Positions 1 through 9,274 are shown, counted from the stretch's first letter. The stretch: DNA of 64,000 nt from Terriglobia bacterium (GCA_020072815.1 JAIQGE010000010.1:62001-126000); one strand, 5' to 3'. Made by a program: numbers and translations. The notes: generated by a model from the letters alone, not told the origin.

Positions 1-500
1 GCGTTCTTTTCTTGAATGGCTTTGTCGCGCTTCTCGCCTACAGGATGAGTCGCGGCGGCATTCTTCTTCATTTTGATCTGAGCGTCAGCCTTGCCGGTGC
101 TTTGCTCAGCCGCCGACTTGGCACGCTTCTCATTCACCACGTCAGCCTTGCTTGCACCGGCGGCGTTTTTCTTGAATTTGAACTCCGAACTGGTTTTGGC
201 GGCATTGGCCTCGGCCTTGCCCTTCTGTTTCACGGTAAGCGCGTCTGTTTTGACGGCCGCTTTCTCGCTCGTGGCTTTGGTCATCTTGGCAGCGTCTTTT
301 GATGAGGCGTCCGCCGCTGCAACCCTGTTCTTCTTCTGTGCAGCGTTGGCGGCCTTCTCCTGAGCAGCCTTTGACGACTTAACGGTGCTGGCCTTTTCGG
401 TTTCTGCTTCCTTGGAACCTTTGAGGACCTGGGCTTGGGCAGGGACAGTCGGGCCGGCAAGTCCAAGCAACGACAGAAGGGCCAAATAAGCTTTACGCAT
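1..500 (-). CDS. Lys/Ala-rich exported protein (3' part cut by window edge)
   Basis: This open frame starts at ATG (complement of 498-500) and runs off the left edge without a stop, giving 166 residues. It opens with a signal peptide (MRKAYLALLSLLGLAG, likely cleaved near PAQA) and continues as a low-complexity Lys/Ala/Glu chain with no Cys. There are degenerate internal repeats such as FKKNAAGASKADVVNEKR and MKKNAAATHPVGEKR. A good ribosome site (GGAG) lies 8 bases before the ATG. The composition resembles histone-H1-like or envelope-associated disordered proteins; no enzymatic domain is visible. The frame and signal peptide are seen directly; any function would be a guess. Confidence 0.7.
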   Translation of the reverse strand, partial: MRKAYLALLSLLGLAGPTVPAQAQVLKGSKEAETEKASTVKSSKAAQEKAANAAQKKNRVAAADASSKDAAKMTKATSEKAAVKTDALTVKQKGKAEANAAKTSSEFKFKKNAAGASKADVVNEKRAKSAAEQSTGKADAQIKMKKNAAATHPVGEKRDKAIQEKN

Positions 501-825
501 AAATGTCTCCGTGAGAGACGAGCAAGAGTTATGGAAATCCACCCTGCCACAGACAGGGACCCGATCTGCCAGGAGTAACGAAGTGGCTTGGTGGTTGCGC
601 CGCGAATTATAGCAACTTCGCCTAAGAGCGCAAGAGGTGAACGTAAAAAATCACCTTAGCCGCGGTCATTTCTCTCGTGCGTCCCCGCCATGTACGCCGG
701 AGCGCGATTTGACGCGGGTGAAACCCGCCTTCAGGGCGATTGGCTGAACCGCGGAGGGGAGGGTAACCACCTGGGAACTCCCGTGAGAGTTGCAACGGTT
801 CATCTTCGTGTGTTACACACGAGTC

Positions 826-1572
826 ATGCGCAATTGGATGCGCGAGCGCATGCGGCGCCGTAAAAAGAAACCCGAGAACCCTTCTGAGGCTACCGGCAAA
901 GTCGGGCAGCAAAAGCCTCCCGTAGACGAACACCACCCTGAACCCATCGTCCCGGCCTATGATGAACCGTCCGATGAAGGGCCCCGCGTAAGTCCCCGCG
1001 ACGCCCGCATGGAGACGGAAGTCCAGCCGGAATCGCCTTCCACGCCTCCGGCCGGGCCGCCTGAGCAGCGGCTGGTCCAGGCAGCCAAGACCACCCGCGC
1101 CCCAAAAGGCGTCGTAGTACTGGCGATTGGCCTCCCCGGGTCCGGAAAGACTACGTGGTTCAAGCGGCGCGGCGTTACCCCGCTTTCCAGTGACATGCTG
1201 CGCTCCATCCTTTTTGATGACATCGGTGAACAGCGTTATCAGGGATTAGTGTTTTCCACCCTGCGGTCTTTGCTGCGCGCGCGCCTGATCGCCCGCATGC
1301 CCTGGAATTACGTGGACGCGAGCAACCTCGCCCCGCACGAGCGCAAGCAGTGGATCAAGATGGCTAAGGGCTTTGGATATGAGGTCCACGCGGTGTTCTT
1401 TGATGTACCACTTGAAGTTTGTCTGGAGCGCAATCGCAAGCGCGAGCGACAGGTAAAAGAAGAAGTCATCGAGCGTATGGCCGCCAAACTCAAACCGCCG
1501 ACGTTTGACGAAGGCTTCGCCAAAGTCACCCTGGTGCGCGTGAAGGCCGGGGCCAAAGGGCCAGCCGAGTAA
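826..1572 (+). CDS. P-loop kinase (AAA_33 / polynucleotide-kinase-like)
   Basis: A 248-residue soluble protein. The first ~100 residues are charged and proline-rich, beginning with a very basic stretch (MRERMRRRKKK), and look disordered. From about residue 105 comes a nucleotide kinase core: a strand followed by Walker A GLPGSGKTTW, an SSDMLR motif after strand 2, VDASNL, and VFFDVPLEVCLERNRKR, which matches the lid/Walker B region of small-molecule or polynucleotide kinases of the zeta-toxin/AAA_33 kind. The substrate is not predictable. A TTG at 790 could extend it by 12 residues; ATG 826 is preferred. It is a single gene, convergent with the cytochrome oxidase cluster. Confidence 0.8.
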   Translation: MRNWMRERMRRRKKKPENPSEATGKVGQQKPPVDEHHPEPIVPAYDEPSDEGPRVSPRDARMETEVQPESPSTPPAGPPEQRLVQAAKTTRAPKGVVVLAIGLPGSGKTTWFKRRGVTPLSSDMLRSILFDDIGEQRYQGLVFSTLRSLLRARLIARMPWNYVDASNLAPHERKQWIKMAKGFGYEVHAVFFDVPLEVCLERNRKRERQVKEEVIERMAAKLKPPTFDEGFAKVTLVRVKAGAKGPAE

Positions 1573-1633
1573 ATCGAGCAATCCCGCCGCAGCGTTCTTG
1601 CGGTATCGGAAGAATCGAGAAATGCCTCGCGTA

Positions 1634-1657
1634 GAGACGTAGCGCCTGCTACGTCTC
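1634..1657. repeat. Perfect inverted repeat between convergent genes
   Basis: GAGACGTAG and CTACGTCTC form a perfect 9-bp stem around a 6-base loop (CGCCTG). It lies between the stop codons of the kinase gene and the cox operon. There is no T-run, so it may be a REP-type dispersed repeat rather than an intrinsic terminator. Confidence 0.6.
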
Positions 1658-1680
1658 CAACCCTGTATCGCCGACGCGGT

Positions 1681-2448
1681 TCATTTTCGCGTGAAATAGA
1701 GCAGCGCGAAGATCGCCATCCACAAAATCCCCATATAGTGCCAATACCATCCGGTGGCTTGCAGGGTGACCTGGCGGAAGTCCGCGCCGCGCGGCTTCCA
1801 GCTGCGGAAGATGACCCACATCAGGGCGACCAAGCCGCACAGCAGGTGGGCGCCATGCAGCCCGGTAAACGCATAGAAGAATGAGCTTCTTGAATTCCAC
1901 GCCAGAAACAGGCCTTGACGTCGCAGGATATTCCAGACTTCGACCTGCCCGCCAAGAAACGCCAGGCCCAGCAACAGCGTCAAGAACAGCCACGGCATCT
2001 CTCTGCGTCCCGCAGGAGGCACAATGCCCAGCGCGGCAAACTCACTCTGTTTGAGCAGGCGTCTGCGGGACAACTCCAGCGTACCGCTGCTCAGCAGAAG
2101 GACTGCTGAATTGATCCACAGTTGCAGGTAGGGCAGCGCCAGGGGAGTCCACACGTGGACGACGCGGTTCAAGTCCTGATCATAGTGCTCGACCGAGCGG
2201 CGCCACAGGTAAGCGACCGTCAGCGCAACGAACAGGGTAGTGATGGCGACCATGCAAATCGCCATCAGGATGCGGTAGGTCAGGTGGCGTTCGCGCTGCT
2301 GGTTAAGGTTTTCGTTACGCTCAGGATCGCCGTCATCACCACCGCCGTAGCCAAAACGATGCGGAATTTTGCCCGGACCGCCGCCGCCCAGCTTGGGCTT
2401 GCGATCAGGCTTGCGTTCGACTTCGACATGTTCCGTGACAACCGGCAT
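1681..2448 (-). CDS. ctaE: Cytochrome c oxidase subunit III
   Basis: A 255-residue integral membrane subunit of the aa3-type terminal oxidase. After a polar N-terminal extension of about 60 residues (His/Gly-rich) there are five clear hydrophobic segments. The family signature near the end is intact: the helix with GGQVEVWNILRRQG, FYAFTGLHGAHLLCGL (with the subunit III HGxH) and a C-terminal segment ending GWYWHYMGILWMAIFALLYF. It is last in the pdxT-coxB-coxA-coxC run, 24 bases after coxA. A TTG at 2463 would add five residues. The family assignment is secure; the extended N-terminus is unusual for subunit III but common in acidobacterial homologues. Confidence 0.93.
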   Translation of the reverse strand: MPVVTEHVEVERKPDRKPKLGGGGPGKIPHRFGYGGGDDGDPERNENLNQQRERHLTYRILMAICMVAITTLFVALTVAYLWRRSVEHYDQDLNRVVHVWTPLALPYLQLWINSAVLLLSSGTLELSRRRLLKQSEFAALGIVPPAGRREMPWLFLTLLLGLAFLGGQVEVWNILRRQGLFLAWNSRSSFFYAFTGLHGAHLLCGLVALMWVIFRSWKPRGADFRQVTLQATGWYWHYMGILWMAIFALLYFTRK

Positions 2449-2472
2449 GACAACTCGATTCAAGTTTCCGCG

Positions 2473-4191
2473 TCAGGTAGCGGCATTCTGCATACGGAAA
2501 TCCGCGCCAGCCTGATCGCCGCCGTACTCGTACGAGCCTTGGCTGACAATGGGTGTAACCGCGCCAAATCCCTCCGCCGGCGCCGGCGACGCCAGAGTCC
2601 ACTCCAGCGTTGTACACTCCCAGGGATTGGCTTCCGCCGGCTGGCCCTTGAACATGCTGCGAAAGAAATTCACCAGAAAGATGATCTGTCCGGCGAGAGT
2701 CACAATCGCTGCCAGCGTGATGATCTTCTGCAAAGGGGCCATCGCCGCCACATATTGTACGCCGGTTAATTCTGAATACCGCCGCGGATGTCCGGCAATT
2801 CCCAGCAGGTGCATTGGTATAAAGATGGCGTAAGCGCCCAGAAAGGTTATCCAGAAATGCAGCGCGCCCAGGCGCTCATTCATCAGGCGGCCGAACATTT
2901 TGGGGAACCAGAAATGCGTGGCGGCAAAGATCGCAAACAGCCCGGCCATGGCCATGATGAGATGAAAATGTCCGACCACAAAATACGTGTCATGCAGGTA
3001 TTCATCCAACGCCGGTTGCGCCAGCAGCGGCCCGCTCAATCCGCCGGCGATGAACAATGAGACAAATCCCACGGAAAACAGCATGGGCGTGGTGAAGCGC
3101 AAGCGTCCGCCGTAGATCGTCCCCAGCCAGTTGAAAGTCTTGATGGCGGAAGGCACGGCAATGGCCGTGGTCAGCGTGGAGAAGGCAAATCCCGCGTGCG
3201 GGTCCATGCCGCTGACAAACATGTGGTGACCCCACACCATGAAGCCCATGGCGCCGATGGCGATCGTCGCCGCAACCATAGCCTTGTATCCGAACACCGG
3301 CTTACGCGAAAAAGTTGAGAGCAAGTGCGACGTAATGCCCATCGCCGGCAGAATCGCGATATAGACCTCCGGATGTCCGAAGAACCAGAACAGATGCTGC
3401 CACAGCAAGGGCGACCCGCCGCTGCGCTGCACCGGCTGTCCGTTGACGATCAATCCGCCGGGAACGAAGAAGTTGGTGCCGAAATGGCGGTCGGTCATCA
3501 GCATGACCAGCGCTACCAGAAGAATGTTGAAGGCCAGCAGAATCAAGATCGCCGTGATGAACCATGCCCAACAGGTCAGCGGCATACGCATCCAGGTCAT
3601 CCCCGGTGCGCGCTTCTTCAAGGTGGTGGAAATGAAGCTGGTCGCGCTCATCACTGACGCCACGCAGAACAGCCCGATGCTCACCAGCCACAAGTCCGTC
3701 CCCAGGGCTTGCCCTGGTCCGGCGGAAGCCAGCACGCTGAGCGGCGCGTATTGCGTCCAGCCGGCCACGGACGCGCCCCCAGGCACAAAGAAGACTGACA
3801 TCAACACCAGAAACGCCGCCAGCGTAGTCCAAAAGGCCAGCATGTTCAGTCGCGGAAATGCCATCTGCGACGCGCCCAGTTGCAGCGGCAGAAAGTACGT
3901 TCCGAATCCCGCTTGCGGCAGGGTGGAGAGCACAAAGAACACCATCACCGTGCCGTGGATGGTCAGGTAGCCGAGATAGTGTTCGGGTTTGATCTCGCCC
4001 AGGAAGGGAATCGCGAACTTAGGCCAGACCAGATGGATACGCATCAGCAGTGATAGCCACGCACCGCTCAACGCTGCCGCCAGCGACAAGAATAGATATT
4101 GCACGCCGATGATCTTGTGGTCCGTGCTGAAGACATAACGGCGCAGGAGGCCCGCGTGTGCAGCAGCGGCGTTGGGGGACAGGGCTGCCAT
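2473..4191 (-). CDS. ctaD: Cytochrome c oxidase subunit I
   Basis: The 572-residue catalytic subunit has twelve or so membrane helices and carries haem a, haem a3 and CuB. The ligands are visible: the haem a histidine in YLTIHGTVMVFF, the CuB His with its cross-linked Tyr in WFFGHPEVYIAILP, the two CuB histidines in VWGHHMFVSGMD, and the haem a3/haem a histidines in HDTYFVVGHFHLIMAMAG. Glu in GHPEV marks an A-type oxidase D-channel. The start codon overlaps the stop of coxB (TAATG), which implies translational coupling. It works in the cytoplasmic membrane, reducing O2 with electrons from the CuA site of subunit II. Confidence 0.97.
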   Translation of the reverse strand: MAALSPNAAAAHAGLLRRYVFSTDHKIIGVQYLFLSLAAALSGAWLSLLMRIHLVWPKFAIPFLGEIKPEHYLGYLTIHGTVMVFFVLSTLPQAGFGTYFLPLQLGASQMAFPRLNMLAFWTTLAAFLVLMSVFFVPGGASVAGWTQYAPLSVLASAGPGQALGTDLWLVSIGLFCVASVMSATSFISTTLKKRAPGMTWMRMPLTCWAWFITAILILLAFNILLVALVMLMTDRHFGTNFFVPGGLIVNGQPVQRSGGSPLLWQHLFWFFGHPEVYIAILPAMGITSHLLSTFSRKPVFGYKAMVAATIAIGAMGFMVWGHHMFVSGMDPHAGFAFSTLTTAIAVPSAIKTFNWLGTIYGGRLRFTTPMLFSVGFVSLFIAGGLSGPLLAQPALDEYLHDTYFVVGHFHLIMAMAGLFAIFAATHFWFPKMFGRLMNERLGALHFWITFLGAYAIFIPMHLLGIAGHPRRYSELTGVQYVAAMAPLQKIITLAAIVTLAGQIIFLVNFFRSMFKGQPAEANPWECTTLEWTLASPAPAEGFGAVTPIVSQGSYEYGGDQAGADFRMQNAAT

Positions 4192-4991
4192 TATTCCTTA
4201 GCGTTCTCCTGTGCTTTCAGCCACTTCTCAAACTCATCTTCGCTCACCACGCGCACCACGGCCCGCATGCGGTAGTGGCCTGTCCCGCACAACTGCGTGC
4301 ACGCAATTTCGTAAGTTCCGATTTTGGTCGGCGTGAAATGTTTGTGGATGGTCATCCCCGGGACCGTATCCTGCTTGAAGCGCATGGCCGGAATGAACAG
4401 GCTGTGGATCACGTCTTGCGCGCGCAGCTCAAGCTGCACCAGATGGCCAACTGGCACCACCATGGAGGTCGAGACGATGTCATCCCTGCCCGCGGGGTCG
4501 CTGGGCTCAATCCCTAGCGGATTTCCTTCGTCCGGCCGCGCGAACTTCTGTGCGTCGGTGCGGCCGAGAACGCCGTCAGCTCCGGCGTATCTGAAATACC
4601 ACTGAAATTGCGCGCCGGTGACTTCAACCTGCACGGCGGTGGGGCTTGGATGTTCATGGGTCATGCGCGCCCACATGCGTCCACCGGAGATGTGAAAGCT
4701 GAAAAAGATGGCGGCCATGGCCACCGTCCAGGCGATTTCCAGCCGCCAGTTTCCCGCCCAGCTTTCGCCAGCCGCTGAATCGCCGCTACGCCTCTTGGCT
4801 AGAAAGACTGCCAGCAGGACCTGTCCGGCAACGAACAAGCCGCCCAGCACCCACAGAGCGATGCGGAATTCCTGATCAACCGGCGCAGCTTCCGCCGACG
4901 CTCCAGCAGGGAACCACCAGGGATGAGCAACAAAAGCGTATACGCAGCCCAACGTAACCAGTAGCAGCGCGATCAGCAGTGCGCGGGCCAT
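4191..4991 (-). CDS. ctaC: Cytochrome c oxidase subunit II (CuA)
   Basis: 266 residues. An N-terminal hydrophobic segment (ALLIALLLVTLGCVYAF) and a second helix at about residues 45-65 anchor a periplasmic cupredoxin domain. The CuA motif CTQLCGTGHYRM, with both Cys, the His and the Met, is complete near residue 230, and the aromatic electron-entry motif FQWYFRYAG is present. No C-terminal cytochrome c domain is fused. Its ATG overlaps the pdxT stop (TAATG), and its own stop overlaps the coxA ATG, so the three genes are probably one transcript. Confidence 0.96.
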   Translation of the reverse strand: MARALLIALLLVTLGCVYAFVAHPWWFPAGASAEAAPVDQEFRIALWVLGGLFVAGQVLLAVFLAKRRSGDSAAGESWAGNWRLEIAWTVAMAAIFFSFHISGGRMWARMTHEHPSPTAVQVEVTGAQFQWYFRYAGADGVLGRTDAQKFARPDEGNPLGIEPSDPAGRDDIVSTSMVVPVGHLVQLELRAQDVIHSLFIPAMRFKQDTVPGMTIHKHFTPTKIGTYEIACTQLCGTGHYRMRAVVRVVSEDEFEKWLKAQENAKE

Positions 4992-5569
4992 TATTTGGGA
5001 GGGTGTCCGTTCTGCAGCAGCTTGAGGAATTCCTGGTGCACGCGTGTATCGCGGGAAAGCTCAGGATGGAACGTGGCCGCCATGATCTTGCCCTGGCGCA
5101 CCAGCACCGGATCGCCGCCTTCGCTGGCCAGCACTTCCACGCCCTTGCCCGTGCGCATGATCCGGGGCGCGCGGATGAACACCATCTCCAGCGGACCGCC
5201 TGCCAGCTTGGTTCCGGCTTCATGAATCGAGCTGTCAATCTGGCGGCCATAGCCGTTGCGGCGAATGCGGATGTCCAGCACGCCGAGCGATTTCTGCGCA
5301 GGGTTCTCCACTTCTTTCGCCAGCAGGATGGCTCCCGCGCACGTCCCGAACGCCGGCTTGGTGCTGACGAAGTCGCGCAACTTCTCCAGGAAGCCGTGCT
5401 CCGAAAGGAAGTTGAGAAACGTACTGGACTCGCCGCCGGGGATCACGATGGCGTCAATCGAATCGAGTTGCTCCGGCTTGCGGACAAGCGTGACCGCCGC
5501 GCCCAGCTCCTCGAGCCGGGCTTTGTGCGCTTCGTAGTCGCCTTGGATGGCCAGGACACCAACCTTCAT
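4991..5569 (-). CDS. pdxT: Pyridoxal 5'-phosphate synthase glutaminase subunit
   Basis: A 192-residue class I glutamine amidotransferase that supplies ammonia to PdxS. The start at MKVGVLAIQGDYEAH is the universally conserved N-terminus of the family; an in-frame extension to 5611 lies in a repeat and is rejected. PGGESST, the nucleophile loop GTCAGAILL and the His-Glu pair in ATFHPELS complete the catalytic triad. It is separated from pdxS by a repeat-filled 174-bp gap, yet its stop overlaps the coxB start, which is an unusual pairing of vitamin B6 and oxidase genes. Confidence 0.97.
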   Translation of the reverse strand: MKVGVLAIQGDYEAHKARLEELGAAVTLVRKPEQLDSIDAIVIPGGESSTFLNFLSEHGFLEKLRDFVSTKPAFGTCAGAILLAKEVENPAQKSLGVLDIRIRRNGYGRQIDSSIHEAGTKLAGGPLEMVFIRAPRIMRTGKGVEVLASEGGDPVLVRQGKIMAATFHPELSRDTRVHQEFLKLLQNGHPPK

Positions 5570-5582
5570 TTTGCTGACACCT

Positions 5583-5738
5583 GAATTCTCACCACGGAGG
5601 CACGGAGACACGGAGGAATCACAAAAAGATGTAACGACGAGACGGCGTTGCCACGTATTCGGAGGCTGATGTCAATCTCATCGCAGAGGAATAAAACATT
5701 AATACGGCTGTTGCTCCGTGCCTCCGTGGTGAAAATTC
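5583..5738. repeat. MITE-like inverted-repeat element between pdxS and pdxT
   Basis: A 25-bp terminal inverted repeat (5583-5607 and 5714-5738, one mismatch) with core CACCACGGAGGCACGGAG encloses about 106 bp without an open frame. Outward ends carry GAATTC/AAATTC. Repeats built on CACGGAG units are commonly dispersed in acidobacterial genomes. The next start is at 5569, so the element fills almost the whole pdxS-pdxT gap and may carry or disrupt the pdxT promoter. Confidence 0.7.
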
Positions 5739-5743
5739 TGACT

Positions 5744-6664
5744 CTACCATCCCCTGGTCTGCAGCATGTCCGCCTCAGACATCGCGGCCACGGCCAGGCC
5801 TTTCATCGCGCCGACCAGGTCTGCGCTGACTTCAAGCAACACTTTAGGATCGTCAAAGTGCGTGGTCGCGCGAACGATCGCCTTGGCGCGTTTCTCCGCT
5901 TCCGCGGGAGGCGCAAAAGTCGTCGAGTCGGACATGAAGATTCCCGATCCCACGAACACGGCTTCCGCTCCCAGTTGCCGGACCAGCGCCGCGTCCGCCG
6001 GGGTGGCGATGCCGCCGGCCGAAAAGTTCGGAACCGGCAGTTTGCCGGCCTTGGCCACCATGCGGACCAGCTCGTAGGGAGCCTGCAGGTCTTTCGCTTG
6101 GGCATAGAGCTCTTCATCAGAAAGTACGGTGAGCTGTTTCATCTCGCGAACGATTTGCCGCAGATGTTTCACCGCATGCACGACGTCGCCCGTGCCGGCC
6201 TCGCCTTTGGTGCGAATCATGGCCGCGCCTTCGGCAATGCGCCGCAAGGCTTCGCCCAGGTTGCGCGCGCCGCACACAAACGGGACCTTGAAGGCGTGCT
6301 TGTCCACGTGATGGGCTTCGTCGGCTGGCGTGAGGACTTCGGATTCGTCCACGTAATCCACGCCCAGCTCCTGCAGGATCTGCGCTTCAGCAAAATGGCC
6401 GATGCGGCACTTGGCCATGACCGGGATGGAGACGGTGTCCATGATCTCGCGGATCTTCTTGGGGGACGCCATGCGGGCCACGCCGCCCTCGGCGCGAATC
6501 TGCGCGGGTACGCGCTCCAAGGCCATCACCGCCACCGCGCCGGCCTTCTCGGCGATTGCCGCCTGCGCGGCATCGGTCACGTCCATGATCACGCCGCCTT
6601 TGAGCATCTCCGCCAGGCCCGTCTTGAGCCGCAAGCTGGTGTTGTTACCGTTCAGTTCTGACAT
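5744..6664 (-). CDS. pdxS: Pyridoxal 5'-phosphate synthase lyase subunit
   Basis: A 306-residue TIM-barrel subunit of the DXP-independent PLP synthase, which joins ribose 5-phosphate, glyceraldehyde 3-phosphate and ammonia. Highly conserved family segments are present throughout: [86 protein letters not shown] and [15 protein letters not shown]. The start at MSELNGNN is chosen over a 14-residue upstream extension because it fits the family length. pdxT follows downstream on the same strand. Confidence 0.97.
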   Translation of the reverse strand: MSELNGNNTSLRLKTGLAEMLKGGVIMDVTDAAQAAIAEKAGAVAVMALERVPAQIRAEGGVARMASPKKIREIMDTVSIPVMAKCRIGHFAEAQILQELGVDYVDESEVLTPADEAHHVDKHAFKVPFVCGARNLGEALRRIAEGAAMIRTKGEAGTGDVVHAVKHLRQIVREMKQLTVLSDEELYAQAKDLQAPYELVRMVAKAGKLPVPNFSAGGIATPADAALVRQLGAEAVFVGSGIFMSDSTTFAPPAEAEKRAKAIVRATTHFDDPKVLLEVSADLVGAMKGLAVAAMSEADMLQTRGW

Positions 6665-6769
6665 AAGCCAAACTCCTGAAACCGCGGCCTCACGCCGCAG
6701 GCCCAACTGTTGTGTGAACCATCTATTTTAGCGCGATACCTGTCTTTGATGCATTCGACGCTCGGGTTC

Positions 6770-7915
6770 CTAAGGCTTGATTCGCGTAGGGCGCGCTTGG
6801 CAATGGTTTGTCATGGGTGTGCCGGACGGGAAGAGAATCAAGGCATCGATGACCCATTTGTTGGCGTCCTGCGGAGCCAGAACCACGCGTTGCCTTTGCG
6901 GCACATAGATGAATTGGGCTTGAGGCGCGCTGGCCAGGACTCTATCGAGCGTCTCACCGGAGGCAAGGCGGTTGTCTTTTGCCTCGTAGTAGACAGGTTG
7001 ATGCCGGCCCCTCCAAAACGTGTCCCCGGCAAGAGGAAGTGTCTCTATGCAAAATATTTTGACGCCGGCTTGCTCCAGACGCAGAGCCATGGGCGCGAAC
7101 GGTTGATTTCTTGCTGTGCCTCCGTCCGTCCTCATTGCTTTCGTAATGTGATCAGCCCCGTAGAGCACCAGGAGGGCCGGAACCTCGCGGGTATGCACCA
7201 GATCCTCGATGTTACTCGCCACCGCCTGCTCGCGCTCCTCGAGATAAGGACTGCCCGTCAGTTGACCGGTTCCTACTTCAAAACCCTGCTGGTAGGCACG
7301 TATCGAGCTTTCGACAGTGCGAAGCTCAGAGCTTACACGCGAATCCAGGGGGAAGCGTTTCAGTTGAGCGACGGTCTGAAGCCCATGTGTTTTGATTTGG
7401 TCTGCCGCAGGAATCCTTGCGCCTGCCGCCTGGGGAATTTGTTTCTTAAGGGCGATCAGGTGCTGCCGAATTGCCGGAGCCGGGGAATCAATATCAACAA
7501 AGTGAACTCGGATGCGTTCGGATTCTTGCAGGCCGGCATTGAGCGTCCTGATTCGGCCAAGAATTCCGACGCGAAGACAGAGCGTCACCGGCAGAGTGTC
7601 TGATCTGCCCTCCACATAGGCCTGCGCCTGGTCTTCGTAAACGCTCTTTTCTTCGAGCGCAACATCGCGCAAGCCTGATGTTTTGTGGAGTAGCGCGAGA
7701 TATTGCAGCAAAAAGTCTGCGGTTTCTTCTATTCCGTGCAGTTCGCCAATGAGGTAGGCCTGGTAGCCCTGGGTGGGAAGCGAAAGACTTTCAACCTTGC
7801 TGCCCGCCCAGACGCCCGGACGGATCTCTTGTGCCTTCGCCACTGGCGCATTGATTAGAAGAAGCACCAAAACCAGGATGCAAGCCTTGAGAGGTTCTTT
7901 CGAGGTTCGTACCAT
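6770..7915 (-). CDS. Exported protein with an EreA/ChaN-like GELHG motif
   Basis: 381 residues with an N-terminal signal peptide (LKACILVLVLLLINAPVAKA, cleavage before QEI). The mature part starts with AYLIGELHGIEETADFL, followed by VALEEKSVYEDQAQAYVEG. This pattern (GE-H near a strand end, then an acidic residue after strand 2) is the signature shared by the erythromycin-esterase, TraB and ChaN haem-uptake folds. A second conserved-looking part, ALLVLYGADHITKAMR, supplies a further His. It is probably a periplasmic hydrolase or ligand-binding protein; substrate unknown. It is likely cotranscribed with the thioesterase upstream (11-bp gap). Confidence 0.6.
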   Translation of the reverse strand: MVRTSKEPLKACILVLVLLLINAPVAKAQEIRPGVWAGSKVESLSLPTQGYQAYLIGELHGIEETADFLLQYLALLHKTSGLRDVALEEKSVYEDQAQAYVEGRSDTLPVTLCLRVGILGRIRTLNAGLQESERIRVHFVDIDSPAPAIRQHLIALKKQIPQAAGARIPAADQIKTHGLQTVAQLKRFPLDSRVSSELRTVESSIRAYQQGFEVGTGQLTGSPYLEEREQAVASNIEDLVHTREVPALLVLYGADHITKAMRTDGGTARNQPFAPMALRLEQAGVKIFCIETLPLAGDTFWRGRHQPVYYEAKDNRLASGETLDRVLASAPQAQFIYVPQRQRVVLAPQDANKWVIDALILFPSGTPMTNHCQARPTRIKP

Positions 7916-7926
7916 CGTCGCCTTTC

Positions 7927-8409
7927 CTAGTCTTCCGGCTGCAGGTGCTGCGAGAACATCTTCTTGATGTCGATGGCCACAAACGTGCCGCTGCTGCGGG
8001 CCAGCAGAGCGCCGGATTCGTCCGTGATTTCGGCCACGTTAGTGTGCTTGCGCCCTTCCACTTGCCGCTCGCGCGCGGTCACGGTGAGCGCTTTGCCTAG
8101 AGGCACCGGCCTCATGTACTCCACGTTCAAGGACTTGGTCAGGGCGATCACGTTGCGCAACTTGTTCACTTTGCCCATGGCTTCATCCAATATCACGGCG
8201 ATGATCCCCCCGTGCGCGTGCCCCGGAGGCCCTTGGTACTTCTTCGCCAGGTTGAAATTACAGTAGGCCGTTCGGGCGGCTTCGTCAAAAAAGAAGTCGA
8301 GTTGCATGCCGTCGGCATTGCCCTTGCCGCAGGCAAAGCAGTTGTTCTGCACAGGATGGTCTTTGCCGATATGCTCTGAGTGGCCGGGGGCTGGTTTGTG
8401 CTTGGACAT
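7927..8409 (-). CDS. Hotdog-fold thioesterase (PaaI-like)
   Basis: A 160-residue single hotdog domain. GPPGHAHGGIIAVILDEAMG is the helix carrying the family His-Gly-Gly and the acidic residue, followed by TKSLNVEYMRPVPLGKALTVTA and EGRKHTNVAEITDESG, typical of acyl-CoA thioesterases. The N-terminal CFACGKGN resembles the conserved CF.CG start of a common PaaI-related subfamily. It acts in the cytoplasm on acyl-CoA of unknown chain. Confidence 0.85.
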   Translation of the reverse strand: MSKHKPAPGHSEHIGKDHPVQNNCFACGKGNADGMQLDFFFDEAARTAYCNFNLAKKYQGPPGHAHGGIIAVILDEAMGKVNKLRNVIALTKSLNVEYMRPVPLGKALTVTARERQVEGRKHTNVAEITDESGALLARSSGTFVAIDIKKMFSQHLQPED

Positions 8410-8577
8410 GGAAGAAAGCTGATTCTAGCACCGCCAGCGAATCCATCACGGCGACACGACGTGTTTCAGGGCGAAGCCGACTTGCGTGCTGAGGCCGTCG
8501 TTGCGAGCGCAGAGGACATCGCATTTGGACAACAGCCGACGGCGGTTTGGAGCGTCGCGACATGAATTACGAGTGTT

Positions 8578-9153
8578 CTAGCTCTTCCTCCCCACCAGCT
8601 CCGCCGCAGCTTTGCCTTCCAGTGTTTCGTGATAATGCAGCACGCGCATGTGAGACGAGAAAGCATGCAGTAGCTCATTCGGCTGCAGCAAATATCGCGG
8701 ATCGTCCGGTCCGCCGGGGACTTTCATGCGGTCAATCGTGTACGTCCGATAGATCAAGAACCCGCCGGGCTTGAGCGCGCGCAGGATGGCAGGGAAGAGT
8801 TCGCGTTTGAGAAAGTAGAACACCACAATCGCGTCATACAACTCGCTCCCCAGATCGGTGATGGTGTTCAGATCCACGACTGCCGTGTCCAGAGTTAGGG
8901 TGTGTGCAGCAGCTTTTTCCTTCGCCAACCCCAGCCCTACTTCCGAGATGTCCACGAGCTTCACTTGCCATCCGCGCTGAACCAGAAATAGCGAATTCCT
9001 TCCGGCGCCGCCGGCCAGATCCAGGGCTTTCCCCGGCGCGATGTTGACCAGAAATTCGTCGTAAACGCGCTTCAGGAAGTCATCAGGCTCGGTCCATGAT
9101 CCTGGGCCTTCAGTGTAACGGGTGTCCCAACGAGCTTTTTCTCCGGGTCGCAT
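8578..9153 (-). CDS. Class I SAM-dependent methyltransferase
   Basis: A 191-residue Rossmann-fold methyltransferase. Motif I is ALDLAGGAGRNSLFLVQRG, followed by KLVDISEVGL (acidic end of strand 2), AVVDLN and YDAIVVFYFLKRELFPAILRALKPGG (motifs IV-VI). It resembles the TehB/tellurite-resistance group. Length is normal. The 8410-8577 gap upstream of the thioesterase holds no gene. It is divergent from miaB. Confidence 0.85.
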   Translation of the reverse strand: MRPGEKARWDTRYTEGPGSWTEPDDFLKRVYDEFLVNIAPGKALDLAGGAGRNSLFLVQRGWQVKLVDISEVGLGLAKEKAAAHTLTLDTAVVDLNTITDLGSELYDAIVVFYFLKRELFPAILRALKPGGFLIYRTYTIDRMKVPGGPDDPRYLLQPNELLHAFSSHMRVLHYHETLEGKAAAELVGRKS

Positions 9154-9274
9154 TCGTTAGCAGAGAGGACACAAACCGATGCTGGAACACATCGCCCAGC
9201 ACTCCATTGTTTTTCTCTGCGCCCTCCATTCTCCGTTGCGGGGGTTGATTTTCCCTTGCGCTATACTGGCACAA

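Noticed and set aside
5648-6661. Long rightward frame (337 residues)
   Set aside because: Antisense to pdxS; its composition is that of a GC-rich shadow (His/Arg/Gly) and no family motif is seen.
9179-9274. Upstream ATG start for miaB
   Set aside because: The extra 32 residues have no family counterpart and contain a -10-like box.
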